A stretch of 64,000 nucleotides of DNA from Treponema sp. (GTDB taxonomy: Bacteria > Spirochaetota > Spirochaetia > Treponematales > Treponemataceae): NCBI GenBank assembly GCA_016293005.1, contig JAEDFA010000003.1, positions 1-64,000 of the forward strand, in the 5' to 3' direction. The position numbers and the translations under genes were made by a program. Positions 16,213 to 25,700 of this stretch are shown here, piece after piece (the first letter of the stretch is position 1; each line of letters opens with the position of its first letter). The notes under the pieces are model-generated. The model worked only from the letters and a program-made list of their open reading frames with translations. It did not search any database and was not told the DNA's origin.

Positions 16213-17409
16213 ATGGCAAAGATTCAGATGAAAAATAAAATCGCTGAACTTGACGGCGATGAAATGACAAGAGTATTATGGAAGGTAATAAAGGATGAAC
16301 TCCTTTTGCCTTATGTAGATTTGCAGACTGAATATTATGATTTGGGCTTAAAAAATCGTGATGATTCAGATGATGAAGTAACTTACAAGGCTGCAGAAGC
16401 AATCAAAAGGCTTGGCGTAGGCGTAAAGTGCGCGACTATTACTTCAAATGCCGCCAGAATGAAAGAATACAATTTAAAACAGCTTACTCCTTCTCCAAAC
16501 GGAATTTTAAGGGGCGAACTTGACGGAACGATTTTCCGCTCTCCAATTTTTGTAAAGAATATTGCCTGTAATGTAAAATCGTGGGAACAGCCTATTGTTC
16601 TTGGCAGGCACGGTTATGGAGATGTTTATAAAAACTGTGAAATTAAAACTCCATGTGGCGGAAAAGCAGAACTTGTTTTTACAGGAGACGATGGAAAAGA
16701 AATTCGAAAGACGATTCAGGTTATGAAAGGGCCTGGAATAATTCAGGGAATCCACAATCTTGATAAATCAATAGAAAGTTTTGCTCACTGCTGTTTTAAA
16801 TACGCGCTCGATAAAAAAATCAGTGTATGGTTTGGCACAAAAGATACAATTTCAAAAATTTATGACGGGAATTTCAAAGAAATCTTCCAGAAAGTTTTTG
16901 ATGAAAACTACAAAACAGATTTTGAAAAATGCGGAATTGAATATTTCTACACTTTAATTGATGATGCTGTAGCCCGCGTTATAAAATCAAAAGGCGGTTT
17001 TTTGTGGGTATGCAAAAATTACGACGGAGATGTAATGAGCGATATGATTGCTTCTGCCTGTGGAAGTCTTGCCATGATGACAAGCGTGTTAGTTTCTCCA
17101 AACGGTGAATTTGAATACGAAGCAAGTCACGGAACTGTTCAAAAGCATTATTACCGTTATTTAAAAGGTGAAAAAACTTCTACAAATCCTGTTGCAACTA
17201 TTTTTGCATGGACAGGCGCTCTTGCAAAACGAGGTGAATTAGACGGAAATCTTGACCTTGTAGAATTTGCAAAAAAACTTGAAAAAGCAACTTTAGACAC
17301 TATTGAAGACGGTTATATGACAGGAGACCTTGCGCTTCTTGCAAACCCTCCTGCAAAAAAAATATTGAACAGCTGGGAATTTATTTCAGCAATTAAAGAG
17401 CGCCTTTAA
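16213..17409 (+). CDS. icd: NADP-dependent isocitrate dehydrogenase (homodimeric, eukaryote-like type)
   Basis: Oxidative decarboxylation of isocitrate to 2-oxoglutarate, giving NADPH and the carbon skeleton for glutamate. The 398 residues fit the IDH subfamily shared with eukaryotes rather than the E. coli Icd type. Markers include ELDGDEMTRVLWK, the substrate loop SPNGILRGELDGTIFR, the metal-binding NYDGDVMSDMIA and EASHGTVQKHY. There is no ribosome-binding site before ATG 16213; a TAGAAT ends nine bases upstream, so it is a less certain leaderless candidate. A strong terminator follows. Confidence 0.93.
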   Translation: MAKIQMKNKIAELDGDEMTRVLWKVIKDELLLPYVDLQTEYYDLGLKNRDDSDDEVTYKAAEAIKRLGVGVKCATITSNAARMKEYNLKQLTPSPNGILRGELDGTIFRSPIFVKNIACNVKSWEQPIVLGRHGYGDVYKNCEIKTPCGGKAELVFTGDDGKEIRKTIQVMKGPGIIQGIHNLDKSIESFAHCCFKYALDKKISVWFGTKDTISKIYDGNFKEIFQKVFDENYKTDFEKCGIEYFYTLIDDAVARVIKSKGGFLWVCKNYDGDVMSDMIASACGSLAMMTSVLVSPNGEFEYEASHGTVQKHYYRYLKGEKTSTNPVATIFAWTGALAKRGELDGNLDLVEFAKKLEKATLDTIEDGYMTGDLALLANPPAKKILNSWEFISAIKERL

Positions 17410-17429
17410 TATATAATTTTTTTTATGTA

Positions 17430-17470
17430 AGAAAAACTCTGTCTAAAATTGCGTCAGAGTTTTTCTTTAT
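17430..17470 (+). terminator. intrinsic terminator after icd
   Basis: AGAAAAACTCTG (17430-17441) pairs with CAGAGTTTTTCT (17455-17466), a 12-bp perfect stem whose 3' arm is T-rich. Confidence 0.75.
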
Positions 17471-17496
17471 AATTAACTTTTTTTATGGAGATAATT

Positions 17497-18720
17497 ATGT
17501 TAAAAAGAAACCGAGGACTTGAAAATTTAACGGCTGGGTATCTTTTTCCAGAAGTAGCGCGTCGCCGCCGTGAATTTCAGCAGAAAAATCCGGATGCAAA
17601 AATTATAAGTCTTTCAATTGGTAATACAACTGAACCTCTTCCTTTGTTTATTTCAAAAGCAATGCAGGATTACGCTTTAGCTCTTTCTACAAGCGAAGGT
17701 TATTCAGGTTACGGAGATGAGCAGGGAAACGCTGAACTTCGAAAAAAAATTGCAGAAGTCTGGTATAAAGACCTTGCAAAACCGGAAGAAGTTTTTATTT
17801 CTGACGGTGCAAAATGTGATATCGCACGAATTCAGACTTTGTTTGGTTCAAAAGTAAAAATTGCAGTTCAGGATCCGTCTTATCCTGTTTATGTTGACGG
17901 TTCTGTAATCGTGGGAGCAGCCGGAAAATCTAATGGTTCGGGATATAAAGGTATAACTTATATGCCATGTACTCCTGAAAACAATTTTTTCCCGGATTTG
18001 TCAAAGATTAAGAAAAACAGCCTGATTTATTTTTGTTCGCCTAACAATCCTACAGGGGCTGTCAGTACAAAAGAAGAATTAAAACGACTTGTAGATTTTG
18101 CAAACAAAAACGGCTGTATTATTATTTTTGATGCAGCATACAGGGAATTTATTCGGGACGAAAATCTTCCAAAGACTATTTTTGAAATCGAAGGAAGCCG
18201 CACTTGTGCAATTGAAATCAATTCTTTCAGTAAGCCGGCAGGTTTTACAGGTGTCAGACTCGGGTGGTCTATTGTTCCTCTTGAATTAAAATACGCGGAT
18301 GGTTCAAGCGTAAACAAAGACTGGAATAGAATTATGACAACTCTTTTTAATGGCGCTTCAAATATCGCTCAAAAAGGCGGACTTGCATGTCTTGAAGAAG
18401 AAGGATTAAAAGCCATGAAAGATGTAATCGACTATTACCTTGAAAATGTAAAGTTAATAGAAGATACTTTAAAAGGTGAAAATTTTAAAAAAGCTGGTGT
18501 TGAACTTTATTCAACAGGAAACAGTCCGTATGTCTGGGCAAAATTTCCTGGAAGAAAAAGCTGGGATGTTTTCGATGCGCTTCTTCAAAAATGCAATGTA
18601 GTTACAACTCCAGGTTCAGGTTTTGGTCCTGGCGGTGAAAGTTTTATCCGCTTCAGTTCGTTCGGGCATAAAGAAGATGTAAAAGAAGCCTGCAAACGAC
18701 TTTCTGAGTTTGAATTATAA
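17497..18720 (+). CDS. dapL: LL-diaminopimelate aminotransferase
   Basis: Converts tetrahydrodipicolinate directly to LL-diaminopimelate with glutamate as donor, bypassing DapD/C/E, for lysine and peptidoglycan. The 407-residue class I/II PLP aminotransferase starts MLKRNRGLENLTAGYLFPEV. It has SLSIGNTTEPLP, SEGYSGYGDEQG, YFCSPNNPTGAVS and the PLP lysine in INSFSKPAGFTGVRLGW. ATG 17497 is preferred over ATG 17485 because GGAG (17487-17490) gives correct spacing only to 17497. A TATAAT lies at 17468-17473, inside the tail of the icd terminator. It is monocistronic, ending in a strong bidirectional terminator. Confidence 0.93.
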   Translation: MLKRNRGLENLTAGYLFPEVARRRREFQQKNPDAKIISLSIGNTTEPLPLFISKAMQDYALALSTSEGYSGYGDEQGNAELRKKIAEVWYKDLAKPEEVFISDGAKCDIARIQTLFGSKVKIAVQDPSYPVYVDGSVIVGAAGKSNGSGYKGITYMPCTPENNFFPDLSKIKKNSLIYFCSPNNPTGAVSTKEELKRLVDFANKNGCIIIFDAAYREFIRDENLPKTIFEIEGSRTCAIEINSFSKPAGFTGVRLGWSIVPLELKYADGSSVNKDWNRIMTTLFNGASNIAQKGGLACLEEEGLKAMKDVIDYYLENVKLIEDTLKGENFKKAGVELYSTGNSPYVWAKFPGRKSWDVFDALLQKCNVVTTPGSGFGPGGESFIRFSSFGHKEDVKEACKRLSEFEL

Positions 18721-18724
18721 AAGC

Positions 18725-18789
18725 AAAAAAGGACTTGCCTGAAAGTTTTTTGTCAAAATGACAATTTGAATCAGGACAAGTCCTTTTTT
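18725..18789. terminator. bidirectional terminator between dapL and the outer-membrane protein gene
   Basis: AAAAAAGGACTTG (18725-18737) pairs with CAAGTCCTTTTTT (18777-18789), a 13-bp stem with A- and T-runs serving both strands. A smaller TTGTCA/TGACAA hairpin sits inside the loop. Confidence 0.85.
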
Positions 18790-18829
18790 ATAGAATAATT
18801 TTGAACTTGATTTACAATTTACCTTTAAT

Positions 18830-20068
18830 TTAGAACTGTGTTTTAAATCCTATGTTGACAGTGAAGGCTTTTACTGGTTCAAGTTTTATGATGTCTGAAA
18901 TTCTTGTCTGCAGCATAATATTTAATTCGCCTTTTATGAATTTTGTCGTTGTGTAAGGCGATACTGTTATTGAATAATTGTCAAAAAGTTCCTGAATGTA
19001 TATAAGGTCTGCAAATGTTTTTTCAGGGAATGAAAGTGTCGTGTGAATTCCGAATGTGAATATATGATTTTTTAAGTAAAGATTGTCGGTGTAAACATGA
19101 AGATTTAAACCGAGCGTGTCTTTAATAAAGATAAAATCATCGATTGTTGCCTGCGGAAGGTTGAATACTGTGATATCTGTCTGGAATGTTTTGAATTTAA
19201 ATCGCGGTTCAAAGAGAAGGTAAGTAGTTTCTTTGTTGATTCTGAATTCTGTCTGTTTTTTTGAAAAAGGAATGTCTGAAATTCCTGCCTGAATGAAAAG
19301 GGAAGTTGTCTGTGCGTTTCCTAAAAGCATATTTGCTCCGGCTCGCCAGTAAATTTTTTCAATTGAAACGAGACTGTCGTTGATTTTACTGTTGTTTATA
19401 AGTGGTACTCCGATTCCGGCTGCAACATCAAATGTAAAATATCTGTAAACGCATGCAAAGCGCAAGTCTGAATTAAAAACATAGCAGTCGTCTAATTCCT
19501 GATTGACATAAGCGTAAATACCGAATGCTAAAGGTTTGTCTGAATGTTGAATGACATCGGCGCCGCCAAAACCGAAATGCGAGTTTAAAACTGAACCTTT
19601 GATTCCCTGCCATGTGTTTGTGATTTTTGATACGATTGGTTTTATTCCGAACTGACGGCGTAAGAAAATGTCAGAGCCGATTGGTTCATAACTTCCTGCA
19701 AATGCGCTGAAATAATTTGTGATGTTTCCGAACTGACTTCTAAAGATAATGGAAAGTTCATCGATTCTGAATTGTGCATCTGTCTTTTTAAAGATTGAAC
19801 CTGAAAACAAATCTGAAGTTTCAACTGAAAATTCTGTGTGAAGGATTATATTCTGGCTTAAATTAAACTGTCCTGAAAAAAACATGTCTACAATCAGTTG
19901 TGGTGCAAAATCTGGATTTCCAGACTCGTATTCTTCTTTTTTGTAAAAATCTAAATCTGAGACTGCTCCTGCAAAGCCTGAAAAAAAAGTTTCTGCGTGT
20001 GCATAAACCTGAAAAAGCGTAAAAAGCGCAATGAGGATTTTTTTATATAAATGGGAGTTTTTCTTCAT
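18830..20068 (-). CDS. putative outer-membrane beta-barrel protein
   Basis: A 412-residue protein with a Sec signal peptide (MKKNSHLYKKILIALFTLFQ, predicted cut after AHA at about residue 25). A run of alternating amphipathic strands follows, ending in a terminal Phe (NIGFKTQF), typical of Omp85-dependent barrel proteins. No domain name is offered; similar proteins are common in Treponema. GGAG precedes ATG 20068. It stands alone between a bidirectional terminator and a divergent gene. Function (porin, adhesin or other) is not determinable. Confidence 0.7.
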   Translation of the reverse strand: MKKNSHLYKKILIALFTLFQVYAHAETFFSGFAGAVSDLDFYKKEEYESGNPDFAPQLIVDMFFSGQFNLSQNIILHTEFSVETSDLFSGSIFKKTDAQFRIDELSIIFRSQFGNITNYFSAFAGSYEPIGSDIFLRRQFGIKPIVSKITNTWQGIKGSVLNSHFGFGGADVIQHSDKPLAFGIYAYVNQELDDCYVFNSDLRFACVYRYFTFDVAAGIGVPLINNSKINDSLVSIEKIYWRAGANMLLGNAQTTSLFIQAGISDIPFSKKQTEFRINKETTYLLFEPRFKFKTFQTDITVFNLPQATIDDFIFIKDTLGLNLHVYTDNLYLKNHIFTFGIHTTLSFPEKTFADLIYIQELFDNYSITVSPYTTTKFIKGELNIMLQTRISDIIKLEPVKAFTVNIGFKTQF

Positions 20069-20251
20069 AGTTTTTCTCCGGAATTTGTTTTTCGTATAAA
20101 ATGTTTAAGACATAAAAAATTTGCCTTTAATACAGTATGTTTATCGGCAGAAAAAATGAGATTTATTATATTTTTTTTAAGGAACTGTAAAAAAATCTAA
20201 AAAAGGCGAATTTTTATTTTTTTGATTAAAAAAAAACAGTTTTAGTAGTGC

Positions 20252-20287
20252 TTGACTAATATTGCGTTTTTTTAGAATATATTCTCT
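20252..20287 (+). promoter_or_regulatory. leaderless promoter of the DUF4912 gene
   Basis: TTGACT (20252-20257), 17-bp spacer, GAATAT (20275-20280), then seven bases to ATG 20288 with no ribosome-binding site. Confidence 0.55.
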
Positions 20288-20956
20288 ATGGTAAAGGAAA
20301 AAATTACACGAAGCTATCTGGAAACTCTTTCTTTTTCCGAACTTCTTTCTTTGTGCGATGATTTTGGTCTTGATATTCCAGAAAATTTTGATTATCACAT
20401 TTTAGTCGGTGAACTTCTTGAATTTTCTCAGGAAAGTGAAGATTTTGACGATGAAATGGATATCGAAGTTTCTCAAAAAGAAGAAAACTCATCTTCAGAA
20501 TTAACTCTTCCTGTTTCATACAATACCACAGAAGTAAAATTAATGCTTAGAAATCCTGTCTGGGGTTATGTTTACTGGAATATCAGCGAGGCAGATTACG
20601 CTGCAATCTCAAAAAATCCATCAAGTCAGCTTTTCCTTCGTGTGTGTTCTTTTTCAGAAAAAGAGCAGGTGAAGCCAGATGATTCTTTCAATATAAAAAT
20701 TTCACTTTCTGATTATGAACAGTATATTCTTCTTCCATCAAACGCATCTTTTTTCAGGGTTGATTTGCTTTTTGCAATCGGGGTCAGTATTGATATCGTT
20801 GCTTCTTCAAATATTTTAGAAATTCCACAGCCTTCTCAGGTTTTAAAGGAATATAAACCGGGTAAAAAAATTAAAATGTCAAAACCGGTAGAACTTTCAG
20901 GAATGCAAAATCTGCTTCTTGAACAATATAAAAATCACAGAGAGTCATTTTCTTAA
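20288..20956 (+). CDS. DUF4912 domain protein
   Basis: A 222-residue acidic protein. Residues 1-70 include a short helical start (SYLETLSFSELLSLCDDFGL) resembling a Rho N-terminal/SAP-like fold, then an acidic linker. About residues 75-190 hold the DUF4912 pattern (VKLMLRNPVWGYVYWNIS). DUF4912 is a beta-rich domain often found next to GH57/DUF1957 glucan enzymes, as here, where the next gene starts 19 bases after the stop. A carbohydrate-binding or accessory role is plausible but is inference. Confidence 0.75.
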   Translation: MVKEKITRSYLETLSFSELLSLCDDFGLDIPENFDYHILVGELLEFSQESEDFDDEMDIEVSQKEENSSSELTLPVSYNTTEVKLMLRNPVWGYVYWNISEADYAAISKNPSSQLFLRVCSFSEKEQVKPDDSFNIKISLSDYEQYILLPSNASFFRVDLLFAIGVSIDIVASSNILEIPQPSQVLKEYKPGKKIKMSKPVELSGMQNLLLEQYKNHRESFS

Positions 20957-20975
20957 AAATTTTGGAGTAGCTAAA

Positions 20976-22604
20976 ATGCATGAAAAAAATCTTGTCTTAG
21001 TTCTTACAACAAATCAGGAGTACATAAGACATACTGGAGAAGAAGAACAAAAATTTGCAGCAGAGTTAAATTATTTTTTCAATTCTATTTCAGATACATA
21101 TCTTCCGCTTTTAAGAATGTTTGAAAATCTTGAGCGTGATAATGTAAATTTTTCCCTTTCACTTGTAATTTCTCCAAGTTCCTGCACGCTTTTAGAAGAC
21201 CCTGTAGTTCAAAAACAGTATCTTGAATGGCTTGATAAAAAAATTGAACTTGGCAAAAAAGAAATCGAACGCTGTTCCGGTAACGCTCTTCTTTTAAATA
21301 ACGCAAAATTCACTTTTGAAAAATATATGGAAGATAAAATTCAGTTTTTAAACTTGAATCAGCGTGTTTTGAAAAAAATCCGTGAATATCAAAAGAAAGG
21401 TTATATAGAAATTCTTGCAACTTGTGCAACTTCGATTTTCATGCCGTTTTACGCAGATCAGGAAGAAATTTTAAATGCGCAGGTTGAAACTGGCTTAAAT
21501 GCGTATAAATGTTTTTTCAACGAAATTCCAGAGGGTTTTTGGCTTCCTGAATTAGGTTATGCTCCCGGAATAGAAAAAATTCTTTCTTCTTATGGACTTT
21601 CTTATACGATTTTAGATACACGAAGTTTCCTTTTTTCAGAAATTGAACCTCTAAACGGAATTTTTACTCCTGCGCGCTTTGAAAATTCTCTTGCTTGTTT
21701 TGGAAGATGCTATAAATGCGATGATGAAATTTTTTCAGAACACGGTTATGCTTCAAATTCTGTTTACAAAAATCGTTTAAAAGACATCGCGTATATAAGA
21801 AGTCAGGCTGAACTTGAGCCTTGTATCTGTAAAGACGGAAAAAGATTTGACACAGGATATTCTTACTGGAATAATTCTTCAAAATCTGTCGACGCGCTCG
21901 GAGAATTTGTAACAGATTCTTCTTCCGTTTACGACATCGAAAAAGCGTTCATTAAGTGTAAGACTGATGCCGAAGATTTTGTCTGCAAAAAGATGCAGAT
22001 TTTGCAGGAAGCAGAAAAAAATCTTTCTGCGGAGCAGTATTTAAATCTTGTGTGTACAATCGATTTAGATAAACTTCGATATAATTGGGCAGAGGGAATA
22101 AATTTCCTTGAAAATGTTTTCAGGTGCGGTTCATGGCAACAGTTGAATTTTTCTCAGTGTAAAAAACAGATAGGAAATGTTTATTCGCTTCAAAAAATCA
22201 AGCCTTATTACGGTTCAATGAGTGGCGAAGGTTATGGTGAAAATCTTCTTTCTCACAAAAACAGCTGGATGATGCGTTATATTCAAAAGGCAAGCGAAAG
22301 AATGGTTGACCTTGCAGAACGATTTTCAAGCGACAACAGTTTAAAAGCGCGTCTTTTAAATCTTGGTGCAAAAGAACTTATGCTCTGCCAGTCATCTTTG
22401 TGGGCAAAATTTATCGACGAAAATATTTTTGCAGATTACGCCGAATACCGTTTCAAGCAGGGAATCAAAGATTTTACATCTGTTTTTGATGCTTTAGGTT
22501 CAAATACTGTGAGCACTGAATGGCTTACAAATCTTGAAAACAAGCACTTGATTTTTCCGTGGATGAACTACAGAATTTTCTGCAAAAAACATCTTAAAAA
22601 ATAA
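20976..22604 (+). CDS. GH57/DUF1957 family protein (branching-enzyme-like, degenerate)
   Basis: A 542-residue homologue of the GH57 alpha-glucan branching enzyme/AmyC group. The nucleophile region is kept (EGFWLPELGYAPGIEKIL, E192), and D363 sits where the catalytic Asp is expected (TIDLDKLRYNWAEG). The N-terminal H-x-H-x-P motif that lines the GH57 active site is replaced by LVLTTNQEYIRH, and the usual LFGHWW after the Asp is changed. It may be a glucan-binding protein or an enzyme of altered specificity. ATG 20976 is chosen for GGAG at 20964-20967. It is co-transcribed with the DUF4912 gene. Confidence 0.82.
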   Translation: MHEKNLVLVLTTNQEYIRHTGEEEQKFAAELNYFFNSISDTYLPLLRMFENLERDNVNFSLSLVISPSSCTLLEDPVVQKQYLEWLDKKIELGKKEIERCSGNALLLNNAKFTFEKYMEDKIQFLNLNQRVLKKIREYQKKGYIEILATCATSIFMPFYADQEEILNAQVETGLNAYKCFFNEIPEGFWLPELGYAPGIEKILSSYGLSYTILDTRSFLFSEIEPLNGIFTPARFENSLACFGRCYKCDDEIFSEHGYASNSVYKNRLKDIAYIRSQAELEPCICKDGKRFDTGYSYWNNSSKSVDALGEFVTDSSSVYDIEKAFIKCKTDAEDFVCKKMQILQEAEKNLSAEQYLNLVCTIDLDKLRYNWAEGINFLENVFRCGSWQQLNFSQCKKQIGNVYSLQKIKPYYGSMSGEGYGENLLSHKNSWMMRYIQKASERMVDLAERFSSDNSLKARLLNLGAKELMLCQSSLWAKFIDENIFADYAEYRFKQGIKDFTSVFDALGSNTVSTEWLTNLENKHLIFPWMNYRIFCKKHLKK

Positions 22605-22640
22605 AATCTGTGCGATAATTTTTTTTCTCATTTTAAGCTT

Positions 22641-22692
22641 TCTTAAAACTTAAATTTAATTAAGTGTCTTAAAATTTAAATTTAATTAAGTT
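22641..22692. repeat. tandem 26-bp AT-rich direct repeat upstream of the giant lipoprotein gene
   Basis: Two near-identical 26-bp units (22641-22666 and 22667-22692) differ at about one internal base. The first unit contains ACTTAA-N6-TTAAGT, an inverted repeat. They abut the predicted promoter and could be operators or an upstream element. Confidence 0.6.
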
Positions 22693-22718
22693 GCACTTTA
22701 ATTAATCTGTGTTATAAT
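22691..22718 (+). promoter_or_regulatory. predicted promoter of the giant lipoprotein gene
   Basis: TTGCAC (22691-22696), 16-bp spacer, TATAAT (22713-22718). It gives a leader of about 57 bases to ATG 22782. Confidence 0.5.
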
Positions 22719-22719
22719 A

Positions 22720-22782
22720 AACCTCATCATATAAATGTTTTGATTAAAAAAAGTCGTGAAACAAAATAGATGAGGTTTTTTA
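22720..22782 (+). promoter_or_regulatory. leader hairpin sequestering the ribosome-binding site of the giant lipoprotein gene
   Basis: AACCTCATC (22720-22728) pairs exactly with GATGAGGTT (22769-22777), which contains the Shine-Dalgarno TGAGG, and six T residues straddle the end of the 3' arm (22776-22781). The same structure could act as an attenuator or block initiation at ATG 22782. Confidence 0.5.
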
Positions 22783-25700
22783 TGATTATAAAAAGAAGAA
22801 AAACGACTTTATATATTTTTAGTCTTGCATTTTTGTTTTCAATTTTTTCATGTGATGTAGGTCTTGGCGAGGCAGTTGATACAGAACCTCCTTCTGTTGA
22901 AATTTCAGCTCCTTTGGCTAATGATAAAATACGCGGAACTTTTACGATGAGCGGAATCTGTTCTGACGAGCAGGGCGTAAAATCTGTAGAAATTCAGTTT
23001 TCTTCAATAGATGATTCTACTGGAATTGTTTCTTATTATCCTAGTGAAAATAAATTTTTTAAGGCTTCTTTAAAAGAAGATAACACAAAATGGGAATGCG
23101 TTATCGATCCGCAAAAAAATAAGATTCCAGACGGAAGTTACGAAGCTTCTGTTGTCGTAATCGATAAAGCCGGAAGAAATTCAAAACAGAAAAAATCTTT
23201 TTCAATTGATAACACCCCCCCCCTTGTAGTTTTAACGCGTCCTTCTGCAAAAAAAACTGATGTAAATCCAGACAGCTACGGTCAGAAATTTATAATTGAA
23301 GGTCAGGCTTCAGATGACAGCGGAATTGACTTGCTTGAAGTTGAAATTTATTCAAAAGAAGAAAATCCTAAATTATTGAAGACTGTTCAGTTAAAGAATG
23401 TTCCGCTTTCAATAAACATAAATGTTGCAGAATTTAAAGACGAAATTTACACAGAAATTTACGGTGATAATATAGAAGAAGGAAAAAAAGATTATTTCTG
23501 TAAAATCAAGGCGTACGACGGAACAAAAAAAGTTCCTGCTCTTTCAGATGATGATAAAAAAGGAAATTTAGCCGATTCTTATTATTTGTATAACGACATT
23601 TATTCTTCTGTTCTTTCAAAATATAAAATAAATGAAGTTTACCAGATTTTGTCAGGAACTTATAAAGAAACTGAAAACAGAGGAGGAGAGGCCGAATCTG
23701 AAAAAAGCGTTTTTGAAACTGTAAAGGAAAACCTTTCAAAAAATAAAATAGATTCAGGTTTCTTTTCATTAAATCCGCGAAACAATCCTTCATACATTCT
23801 TTCCGGGTATGAATCTCTTTTGTGCGACGGAAAAGATTTTTCTGAATTAAAATATCACATTCCAAACGGAACAAAAATCGCTGTAAGGCTTCAAAGCGGT
23901 CTTGATAACACTCCTCTTATAGATGATACGCTTGGAGTTTCTTGTTATGAATGTGATGATTATGCAAAAATTCTAGACGAAGAGGCAGAAATAGTTCTTG
24001 TTCCGGCTTTAAAAGACAAAGATGGAAATGTTTTGCTCACTGATGAAAACGCCATAAGCGAAAGAGCTGCAGCAATTTCTGCAATCGGAAGTACGGCGCG
24101 TAATATTTCTTTTTCGCTTGATAAATCTAGTGGAAAATTGAAAATCGGGCGCAAATACATTATCAAGGCTGTAGGTTTCGACGAAAATAAAAACGAACCT
24201 TTTGTAGAAGAACCTTACGGTTTTATGCTTGTTTCAAACGGAGCTTCTCCAAAAATTTCTGTAGAAGAACCAGCTGATTCTGTTTTAAACTTAAAAAAGG
24301 GAAGTTCTTTTAAAATAAAAGGTTCTTCTTATCATGATGAAGGAGTTCCAGAAGTAATCATCAAGGCAAACGATAAAATTATTTATTCTTCTGAAACTAC
24401 ATCGTTTGAAAAGCAAGTAAATGTTTCTGATATTGTTAAAGATGAAAATGTTTCAAGAGAATATTCAGTTTATGTCTATTCTTCTTACAATGAAATGGAA
24501 TCTACTTATAAAGAAAAGACTGTCTTTTATGATGTTGACGCTCCTAAAATTTCTATAAATTCTGTTATTCCGCTTGTAGAAGATAGCGAACGCAAAAACA
24601 ATGTAAATGGTATTGTTTCTGTGAGGGGAAGCATTGTTGATTCATTTACTTCGGTTGTTCCTGAAAGCGCAAAATATGAAGTTTATGATAACGGACAAAA
24701 AGTTGAAAGCCTTTCTGGAAAAATCGAAAATCCTTTGAATTTTTATTTTACGGTTGATACTTCTTCTTTGACAGATGAAACTGATTTGGATGTAAGAATT
24801 TTGGCAGAAGACAAGGCTGGAAATCTTGCAGTTTATAATTTAAAAGATGATTCTTATTTTATAAATCAAAAGACGGATAAGCCTGTAATAACTTGTAATT
24901 CTTTTGGCGAAAAGGCTTTTGTCCGCGGAAGTTCATATTCGGGATTTATTCAAGATGATGACAGCATCGATTCTGTAGAATTTAATCTTTATTATACTGA
25001 TTCTTCTGGAAATAAGGGAGAACTTTACAAGGGTGCGCCTTTAAAAACTGTAAATAATATTAACAGCACGCAGTACAATTTTAGTGTAAATCTTCCTGAT
25101 TCTGTAAACGATTTTATTCTTGAAATTATTGCAACAGATGTAAAATCTGACGGCTCTCTTCCCGTTACTAATGAGCCTTACGAGCATAAATTCAGAATTG
25201 CAGGCGATGCTCCAGTTCTTGAAGTCGATGATCCAAAAGTAATGCGCTACATCACTACAGAAGAAAATCTCTCTGGTTCTAAAACTATCACTTTTACTGG
25301 AAAAATAAGCGGAGAGTCAAATTCTTTAAATCAGCTAAAAATTCAAGTTTTGCAGGGAAATGATTTAGATTCTGCTGTAGTGTTAATTGATTCTCTTTGG
25401 AAAGCAGATAGTGACTATGACGGAACTGAAACTGACTGGGAGGGTACAGCGGACATTTCAAAAGTCTTGAACAATAAAAACGAAGGAGAATACCGTCTTT
25501 ATCTTAAAGCAGTTGATGCAAACGGAATTTCTTCTTCAAAAGAAATAAAATTAACTGTAGATAACACAGAACCTACATTAACAGTAACGAAAAGTTCTAC
25601 GGAAGAAGATGGAACAATTTATATTGGAAAAGTTTCAGAGTTTAAAATTGCAGGAAATGCTAGCGATACTAATTATTCTTTTGTTGAATATTCTTACGAC

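Noticed and set aside
22720..22782. A known metabolite riboswitch in the giant lipoprotein leader.
   Set aside because: The leader is only about 57 bases and shows no conserved aptamer core that I recognise; only a simple hairpin is supported.
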